DNA from: Callaeas wilsoni
Lineage: Eukaryota; Chordata; Aves; Passeriformes; Callaeidae
Direction: 5' to 3'
Assembly: GCA_013398955.1 (NCBI GenBank)
Contig: VWPU01004593.1
Location: 62,001-126,000 of the forward strand
DNA length: 64,000 nucleotides
The first letter of the stretch is position 1; each line of letters starts with the position of its first letter. Shown here piece after piece: positions 61,201 to 64,000 of this stretch. Position numbers and translations under genes: made by a program. The notes under the pieces are model-generated. The model searched no databases and had not been told where the DNA came from. It saw only the letters and a program-made list of their open reading frames with translations.

Positions 61201-64000
61201 GTTTATCCAGCAAGTCCCCCCCATGAAAAACTGAGATAAGCAGAATGTCATCTGAATTATCTCCTGCCAGAAGTACAGCAATATTAATGAATTATACCCC
61301 ATGGAAATCATGTTTTACCAGCAGAGACTTCAGCGTCTAGTGTGTTAAATGTTTTATGTGCTCCACATAATATAAAAGGTTTATGCCCCTTTTCATCGAG
61401 CAGGATTAACAGTGTCTCACGAAGCCAGTGTGCTGGCCTTCCTCCCCTATTTTTTAGATTGGAAAAATATGAGGTGTCCATGTGACATAAGCGATGGACA
61501 AGCAGCAGTTTTTGGAGCGGGAATGACCGTGCAAAACGCTCCCTCTAGTGATGGAGAGGGGCAGCATTGGGCTTTGCTGGGATTTGGGGAGGTGAAGGGA
61601 ATACAAAACTGCAGACAGAGTGAACCCCTGGAGGAAAGAGCTGGAATCCCGACAGGCAATGCTTTTATCATCATCCCTGGAAGGAGGGCCCAGGCTGCCC
61701 TTGGCTCCCGGTGTGGGGCTCTCTCCAAGTGTCAGCATGGGGCTGTGCAAGGACAATGCCTCAGACTTCTCCCCAAAACAGCCCTGGGCAGGGGGCAGGA
61801 GGAGAGGGAGGCTGCATGTCCCAGAATTAGCACAGATTGCGTTCCTTGGGGTCTGACTGGGGGGTTCACTTCCAGTCACTGTGTCTGTGTCACCCCTAAA
61901 CACTGACCAAGGCCACCCTCCAGGGAGCTGAGAGCCTGGGGAGCTTCTCTCCAGTGGTTCTGTGCACAGGGGAAAATTAGTGACTGTCAGCTGGCTGTGG
62001 TTCTTCATGACCAAAGTTCTGGAGATCTCCAGTCCTTTTAAATTGCCTCTTCTCTCTAATTCCTCCATTTTAACTGCCTTTCAGGGTGAAAATGAGGGCC
62101 TCCAGAAGGGACACAATGGCAGTGGCAGACAAACTTCCTTCAAAGCTCCTGCCACAGCATGCAAAAGGGTGTGAGGTGACACCTGAGGGAAGGCACTGCA
62201 GCATTCAGATTAAGTGATGTGGAAGAGCTGACCAGAGCCTGAATTATCCCACCCAGAGGGGGCCAGGTGTCTTCAGGAGAAGCAAACTAGGGAGAAGCAA
62301 ACTCCTCTAGAGAACTAAGACATGGCTTGGTTGGTTCCTTTAGAAGGCAACAGCCAGGAAAGCTGAGGAGGTTCCTGCTTCTCTGAACACCACATTTCTG
62401 GATTGTATTAAGGACTGAGCTGGTCCCAGCCTTGAGATTCCTCTGCAAACCATGCAAAGGCCAGTGATAAATTACACTGCAACTACAGTGACAAATGACT
62501 GTCCCATGAGATGTGCTTTCAAGTCACAGGCCTCCTCTGCTGTCTGCTTTTCCCTGGGAAAAGACAGCTCACTGCTCTTCCTGTATAAAAATAATACATT
62601 ACCTGCAGGAACATGTTACTGCCCATTTCTCCCCCTTCCCACATCTGCTTCTGGAGAGGGCTGGAGCGTGAGCACAGCCCTGTTCACAGCACAAACTCTA
62701 CAACCAGGCTCCTTTAGGCAGGGGGTTTCACCTTCTATTTGCTCACCACACTCTGGCCCTCAGGGCACTGAAAATACTAGATATTTATTTCTTTTATGAA
62801 CAAAATGCTGAAGAGATGTGGATAAGAACTGACACTATTTAGGGCAGCCAAGGCTCATTAACTTTGAAAACATCAGCAAAGATTGCACTGAGGTCCCCCC
62901 TGTACTCGTGCCTTTGCAGCCCACAGCAACTTCTGAGCAGCAGCACCCAAGAATTGTGCCCTGGAAGCACCATCTAGTGTTTAATATCTGTCATGGTGGC
63001 TCCCACCCCCTGGGATGATTCTCAATGCATTCAGAAAAACCAAGTTTCGGAGACAATAGTCCATAGGATTCGTTCTGTTTCAGGAGAAATGCCAATTGGA
63101 AACAAATGGCCACCAGAGAGCAAAGCCAAATGTGCAGGGATCACTGGGAAGAACTGAGGGAGTTCCACCCTCTTGTTCCAGCACGAGTAAAAGGCACCTT
63201 TGCAGCAGATCCTGAGATCAGGACTGGACAGGGATATGAACCATCACTTCTGCATCCTTCCCACACAGGCCAGCAGGGAAAAGCATGGAATTTCTGCACA
63301 GATTCACCTCTGTTTCTCTCTCCATGACCCTGAGTTTTACAGTCTTGCAGGGAAGCTTGGAGGAAACCCCAAGTTCTGCTTGATTTCATGTCAACACTAT
63401 GTGAAAGCAGAAATTCTAAAGAACTTTGACACAAACCCATGGATCTGTGGTGTCTACAGGAAAGAATTACTTAATCTACAACCTTTAAGATTACAGAGGT
63501 CTCAAGTAGCACTGTTTAGGGCATTCAAAGATGCTGTTTTCAGCACAGAAAGACTAATTACACAACACTTTTTTAAAGAAAAAGCACAACTATTTGTGAG
63601 TGTACTTGAGTACATCAATATTTCAATGGCTGGAGCTTGGAGCTACAACGCAGGGCTTGTCTTCCAAACCACGCTCCCAAATTCTGCAAACCACAGACAT
63701 CCAGAGAGTTCTCAGAAGACCTTTGTCAAAAACCAGATATCATATCTCACTGGATGAGGGCCTGAATGTGGTGATTCAGGGGGTGACAGCCTGCTCAGGG
63801 GCTCTGTGCAATTGCACCAGTTCAAACCAGCACATAGGCTCCTGCCTTAACCAGACTTAGAGGTCTGAGTCAGTATTAGGAAAAATAATGTGAGAACTAC
63901 GAAGAAATGACACTTACTTCAAGCTGGAAGAGTCCTGCTGGAACTTCTTTTAGTGAGTTCTCAGAAAAATCCACTTCTCTCAGGTGATTTTTCCAGAACA
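22033..64000 (-). CDS. LRRK1: leucine-rich repeat kinase 1 (LRRK1), C-terminal 1563 residues
   Basis: This is the gene-level span. Its 25 exons on the minus strand join without a stop or phase conflict and give 1563 residues ending in CMRKRR. Human LRRK1 has 2015 residues and 34 exons, so about 450 residues and nine exons, with part of another, lie beyond 64000. LRRK1 is a ROCO protein: ankyrin and LRR repeats, Roc GTPase, COR, Ser/Thr kinase and WD40-like domain. It phosphorylates Rab7A on endosomes, and its loss causes osteosclerotic bone disease through osteoclast failure. The sequence shows the P-loop GPPRQGKST (54021-54047), switch II WDIGG (51963-51977), THLD (49850-49861), the kinase glycine loop GQGGSGTV (37252-37275), VAVK (Lys at 37210-37212), CDLKSDN (35114-35134), DYG (35054-35062) and APE (34985-34993). 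Every intron seen is GT-AG. The gene converges on CHSY1, as in human. Confidence 0.97.
22238..22297 (+). repeat. 15-bp minisatellite, four copies, beside the last LRRK1 acceptor
   Basis: Copies start at 22238, 22253, 22268 and 22283, with consensus GGGCATTACAGGGAA. In the sense of LRRK1 the unit is TTCCCTGTAATGCCC. The array ends 26 bases from the AG of the last LRRK1 exon, so it lies where the branch point should be. The second copy has diverged most. Confidence 0.95.
24039..24140 (-). CDS. LRRK1: LRRK1 exon, WD40-like C-terminus
   Basis: After one base that completes Arg it encodes [20 protein letters not shown], then [13 protein letters not shown] and two bases of Gly. The acceptor is TTCTAG and the donor GTGAGG. 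The 568-base intron upstream of it holds nothing recognised. Confidence 0.95.
24709..25544 (-). CDS. LRRK1: LRRK1 large exon, WD40-like domain with Ser-rich insert
   Basis: At 836 bases this is the largest LRRK1 exon here. It begins [20 protein letters not shown] and includes [60 protein letters not shown] and [20 protein letters not shown]. Then comes a disordered Ser/Pro-rich insert ([29 protein letters not shown]), and it ends [14 protein letters not shown]. The blade sequences match human LRRK1 and the insert is the most diverged part. GC at third positions is high. Confidence 0.96.
25563..25775 (-). mobile_element. CR1 LINE 3' fragment
   Basis: On the + strand it reads as the reverse complement of the avian CR1 3' end: GGTTGGCTTGGAAGGAACC, GCCATGGGCAGCGACATCTT, CCCCATCCAACCTGGCCTTG and TTTCCAGGGATGGGGAGTCC. 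The element points the same way as LRRK1, and its 3' tail ends about 18 bases from the acceptor of the next LRRK1 exon. Confidence 0.9.
28308..28440. promoter_or_regulatory. CpG-dense patch inside an LRRK1 intron
   Basis: About 17 CpG dinucleotides lie within roughly 130 bases by eye, while the flanking intron is CpG-poor and AT-richer. It includes a perfect hairpin, GGCCCC GAGC GGGGCC, at 28330-28345. Whether it is an orphan CpG island, an internal promoter or a chance GC patch cannot be told from sequence. Confidence 0.45.
30574..30690 (-). CDS. LRRK1: LRRK1 exon, WD40-like domain
   Basis: It encodes [20 protein letters not shown], then [19 protein letters not shown]. It has 39 codons and is in phase 0 at both ends, so skipping it would keep the frame. 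Both splice sites are canonical. Confidence 0.94.
31976..32093 (-). CDS. LRRK1: LRRK1 exon, WD40-like domain
   Basis: After one base that completes Arg it encodes [20 protein letters not shown], then [19 protein letters not shown]. It matches the human NYTVVNTEKGLMEVQRM segment closely. The donor is GTGAGC and the acceptor CTTTCAG. Confidence 0.95.
33153..33295. repeat. inverted pair of an old amniote-type repeat
   Basis: TTAAGCACATGCC (33153-33185 segment) and AAGCATGTGCTTAATTGC (33264-33295 segment) are related in opposite orientation, roughly two thirds identical over 30 bases, about 80 bases apart. AAGCACATGCTTAA-like cores are common in ancient amniote interspersed repeats. The family name is not certain. 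It lies in an LRRK1 intron. Confidence 0.4.
33666..33817 (-). CDS. LRRK1: LRRK1 exon, kinase end and first WD40-like blade
   Basis: It encodes [20 protein letters not shown], then [20 protein letters not shown] and [18 protein letters not shown] closes the kinase, and [11 protein letters not shown] starts a WD40-like strand. The acceptor follows a run of seven C with CAG. It ends AG, completed to Arg. Confidence 0.95.
33888..34020 (+). mobile_element. CR1 LINE fragment with internal deletion
   Basis: The left part (ACAAGGCCAAGCACAAGGTC, CTGGATCTGGGGCAATCCCA) matches the ORF2-end region of avian CR1. The right part (GGTTCCTTCCAACCCAAACC, ATTTTCTGATTTTGTGATT) is the CR1 3' end and its octamer tail. 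The several hundred bases expected between them are missing. It lies antisense to LRRK1 inside an intron. Confidence 0.8.
34590..34784 (-). CDS. LRRK1: LRRK1 exon, kinase C-lobe
   Basis: It encodes [20 protein letters not shown], then [40 protein letters not shown] and [19 protein letters not shown] is subdomain IX, and [13 protein letters not shown], finished by the next exon, is the usual end of the C-lobe. The intron before it is only 170 bases. Confidence 0.96.
34955..35232 (-). CDS. LRRK1: LRRK1 exon, kinase catalytic and activation loops
   Basis: It encodes [20 protein letters not shown], then [59 protein letters not shown] and [20 protein letters not shown] carries the catalytic Asp. 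The position before it is Cys, so this is a non-RD kinase. DYG replaces DFG, as in LRRK2. Third codon positions are strongly GC-rich with many CpG. Confidence 0.96.
35894..36091 (-). CDS. LRRK1: LRRK1 exon, kinase N-lobe and hinge
   Basis: It encodes [20 protein letters not shown], then [20 protein letters not shown] and [20 protein letters not shown] before SENSK. The Glu of FRQEASML is the helix-C Glu that pairs with the VAVK Lys, and LELAPLGSL is the hinge. Both splice sites are canonical. Confidence 0.95.
37164..37330 (-). CDS. LRRK1: LRRK1 exon, kinase N-lobe glycine loop and VAVK
   Basis: After one base that completes Arg it encodes [20 protein letters not shown], then [20 protein letters not shown] and [23 protein letters not shown] is the ATP-binding glycine loop and the Lys of VAVK contacts the phosphates. 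The KGSPTSAA stretch differs from the human KNFANVPA. Confidence 0.95.
38756..39005 (-). CDS. LRRK1: LRRK1 exon, COR-kinase linker
   Basis: It encodes [20 protein letters not shown], then [39 protein letters not shown] and [20 protein letters not shown] before FPA. It links COR-B to the kinase. A CHIC pair (38941-38952) and a CPNH pair (38821-38832) are spaced like a metal-binding knuckle, and the human protein has CPVC and CPRH at the same places. The acidic stretch between them is less alike. Confidence 0.94.
40417..40556 (-). CDS. LRRK1: LRRK1 exon, COR-B end
   Basis: It encodes [20 protein letters not shown], then [20 protein letters not shown] and IDQWFP, with one base of an Ala codon. 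The acceptor ACACAG overlaps little pyrimidine, but it joins the preceding exon as [13 protein letters not shown], as in the family. Confidence 0.94.
41713..41876 (-). CDS. LRRK1: LRRK1 exon, COR-B with PKC-type sites
   Basis: It encodes [20 protein letters not shown], then [19 protein letters not shown] and [15 protein letters not shown]. Human LRRK1 is activated by PKC at Ser1064, Ser1074 and Thr1075 in COR-B. The same spacing is kept here: the Ser of IYSF at 41820-41822, then Ser and Thr of CST at 41787-41792. It ends AG, completed to Ser. Confidence 0.95.
43262..43433 (-). CDS. LRRK1: LRRK1 exon, COR-A/COR-B
   Basis: It encodes [20 protein letters not shown], then [20 protein letters not shown] and [30 protein letters not shown] is the COR-B entry segment found in LRRK1 and LRRK2. 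The acceptor TTTCAG and donor GTAGGT are clear. It ends in phase 0. Confidence 0.95.
44393..44502 (+). repeat. unidentified dispersed repeat, copy A
   Basis: Partner of the copy at 45392-45502, offset by about 999 bases in direct orientation. The best-matching core runs about 44414-44470. It may be an old transposon family or a local segmental duplication. Confidence 0.6.
45392..45502 (+). repeat. unidentified dispersed repeat, copy B
   Basis: This matches copy A at 44393-44502 over about 110 bases. Both share AAGCAGA, TTTAT, GAGCCTGAGAAAA or AAGCCTGAGAAAA, TTGGCATC and GACAGCA in the same order and orientation. It lies in an LRRK1 intron. I cannot name the family. Confidence 0.6.
46375..46651 (-). 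CDS. LRRK1: LRRK1 exon, COR-A core
   Basis: It encodes [40 protein letters not shown], the [19 protein letters not shown] helix pair and [20 protein letters not shown] and LDPVWL are hallmark COR-domain segments of ROCO proteins. It ends AG, completed to Ser by the next exon. Confidence 0.95.
47242..47401 (-). CDS. LRRK1: LRRK1 exon, COR-A
   Basis: It encodes [20 protein letters not shown], then [20 protein letters not shown] and [13 protein letters not shown], ending with one base of an Ala codon. The intron before it is only 228 bases. Third positions are AT-rich. Confidence 0.95.
47630..47750 (-). CDS. LRRK1: LRRK1 exon, Roc-COR junction
   Basis: After one base that completes a His codon it encodes [20 protein letters not shown], then [20 protein letters not shown]. 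This matches the end of Roc (ELSCKTLEG, the G5-like SCK) and the start of COR. The acceptor is TTTTGCAG and the donor GTGAGA. Confidence 0.93.
48848..48923 (+). repeat. 19-bp minisatellite, four copies
   Basis: Four head-to-tail copies start at 48848, 48867, 48886 and 48905, with consensus GCTGGGATGCCTGACACAG. The first two are identical and the last two have diverged. They sit inside the LRRK1 intron between the Roc and COR exons. Confidence 0.95.
49725..49897 (-). CDS. LRRK1: LRRK1 exon, Roc GTPase G4 region
   Basis: It encodes [20 protein letters not shown], then [20 protein letters not shown] and [21 protein letters not shown] at 49850-49861 stands where small GTPases have the N/TKxD guanine-specificity motif. 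It ends CA, completed to His by the next exon. Confidence 0.95.
51837..52001 (-). CDS. LRRK1: LRRK1 exon, Roc GTPase switch II
   Basis: It encodes [20 protein letters not shown], then [18 protein letters not shown] and [22 protein letters not shown] is the G3 / switch II motif, equivalent to DxxG, at 51963-51977. It is in phase 0 at both ends. The acceptor AAGTAG is weak in pyrimidines but is the only one that keeps frame and family sequence. Confidence 0.94.
53913..54127 (-). CDS. LRRK1: LRRK1 exon, Roc GTPase P-loop
   Basis: It encodes [20 protein letters not shown], then [19 protein letters not shown] and on through [27 protein letters not shown] is the Walker A / G1 motif of the Roc GTPase, and TIRTT marks switch I. 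The codons are GC-rich at third positions, unlike the neighbouring exons. The acceptor is GCGCAG and the donor GTGAAA. Confidence 0.95.
54979..55091 (-). CDS. LRRK1: LRRK1 exon, LRR end and lead-in to Roc
   Basis: It encodes [20 protein letters not shown], then [17 protein letters not shown] and one base of a Gly codon. This is the last LRR and the helical connector to the Roc domain. The acceptor TACAG and donor GTAAGG are clear. Confidence 0.94.
55626..55755 (-). CDS. LRRK1: LRRK1 exon, last LRRs (part 1)
   Basis: It encodes [40 protein letters not shown] and LG, then AA of an Asn codon: two leucine-rich repeats. The acceptor TTCCAG at 55756-55757 was preferred over the CCAG inside the exon because only it keeps the PFLEFPAFL sequence shared with the family. 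Confidence 0.93.
55756..59054 (-). other. LRRK1: LRRK1 intron, 3.3 kb
   Basis: No exon is found here. An apparent open stretch at 58261-58371 was tested and does not fit, because the flanking exons already join in phase and in family order. AT-rich sequence at 57300-57550 is the most enhancer-like stretch by composition, but conservation cannot be judged here. Confidence 0.65.
59055..59131 (-). CDS. LRRK1: LRRK1 exon, basic insert within the LRR domain
   Basis: This 77-base exon encodes [19 protein letters not shown] then RGGPEAG, a basic non-LRR stretch between two repeats. Human LRRK1 has a comparable segment (KTKRIAFFTTRGR). The length is not a multiple of three, so skipping it would shift the frame. 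The acceptor is CCCACAG and the donor GTAAGG. Confidence 0.92.
59765..59795 (-). mobile_element. short CR1 3'-end remnant
   Basis: AATCATAGAATCCTTTAGGTTGGAA on + is, in parts, the reverse complement of the CR1 3' terminus with its ATTCTATG tail units. Only about 30 bases remain. It lies in the LRRK1 intron between two LRR exons. Confidence 0.65.
60245..60357 (-). CDS. LRRK1: LRRK1 exon, LRR segment
   Basis: It encodes [37 protein letters not shown] and the first two bases of a Lys codon: one complete leucine-rich repeat and the start of another. The acceptor is CCTAG and the donor GTAAGT. It joins the next exon in phase 2. Confidence 0.94.
60358..63917 (-). other. LRRK1: LRRK1 intron, 3.6 kb
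   Basis: I find no exon or known repeat family in this intron. It holds a TG-rich run near 60711-60729 beside an AT-rich stretch, and a T run at about 60828-60836. Open frames such as 61454-62068 on the - strand lack splice support and any family resemblance. Confidence 0.7.
63918..64000 (-). CDS. LRRK1: LRRK1 exon, LRR segment (cut by window edge)
   Basis: The visible part encodes [20 protein letters not shown] followed by AGLFQLE, a leucine-rich repeat of the L-x-x-V-x-F-S-x-N-x-L pattern. It ends in phase 0 before GTAAGT. Its upstream boundary lies outside the window. Confidence 0.92.

Noticed and set aside
61454..62068. 204-codon minus-strand open frame in an LRRK1 intron
   Set aside because: No splice sites joining it in phase with LRRK1 and no family resemblance.
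1..64000. CRISPR arrays, phage, plasmid or bacterial operon features
   Set aside because: The sequence is spliced avian nuclear DNA; no such element is present.

Overview
The window is vertebrate nuclear DNA, almost certainly from a bird and probably an oscine passerine. The evidence is intron-rich genes with GT-AG splice sites, CR1 LINE fragments with the avian CR1 3' end, and a tRNA-Ile-headed SINE with a CR1-type tail that resembles the passerine TguSINE1 family. I see no prokaryotic gene, CRISPR array or insertion sequence.

Two genes lie tail to tail. On the + strand, positions 1-11553 are the end of the last intron of CHSY1 (chondroitin sulfate synthase 1). The terminal coding exon runs 11554-13146, followed by a 3' UTR of about 1.9 kb that ends near 15090. 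On the - strand, 25 exons between 64000 and 22033 encode the C-terminal 1563 residues of LRRK1 (leucine-rich repeat kinase 1). They join in one frame with no stop. Reading from 64000 downward: end of the LRR domain (64000-54979), Roc GTPase (54127-49725), COR (47750-38756), kinase (37330-33666) and WD40-like C-terminus (33817-22033), then a 3' UTR to about 20790. The N-terminal ankyrin and early LRR exons lie beyond 64000. The convergent CHSY1/LRRK1 order is the same as in human 15q26.3. The roughly 5.7 kb between the two poly(A) sites holds no gene I can support.

CHSY1 polymerises chondroitin in the Golgi. LRRK1 is a cytoplasmic Rab7-directed kinase of endosomal traffic and osteoclast function. 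They are neighbours, not a pathway.

I did not find a new biological system. The points worth checking are an abrupt GC3 step inside the CHSY1 exon, repeat sequence (a CR1 tail and a 15-bp minisatellite) sitting where branch points of two LRRK1 acceptors should be, a CpG-dense patch inside an LRRK1 intron, conserved PKC-type sites and a Cys/His motif in the COR-kinase region, and an unidentified repeat present twice about 1 kb apart.
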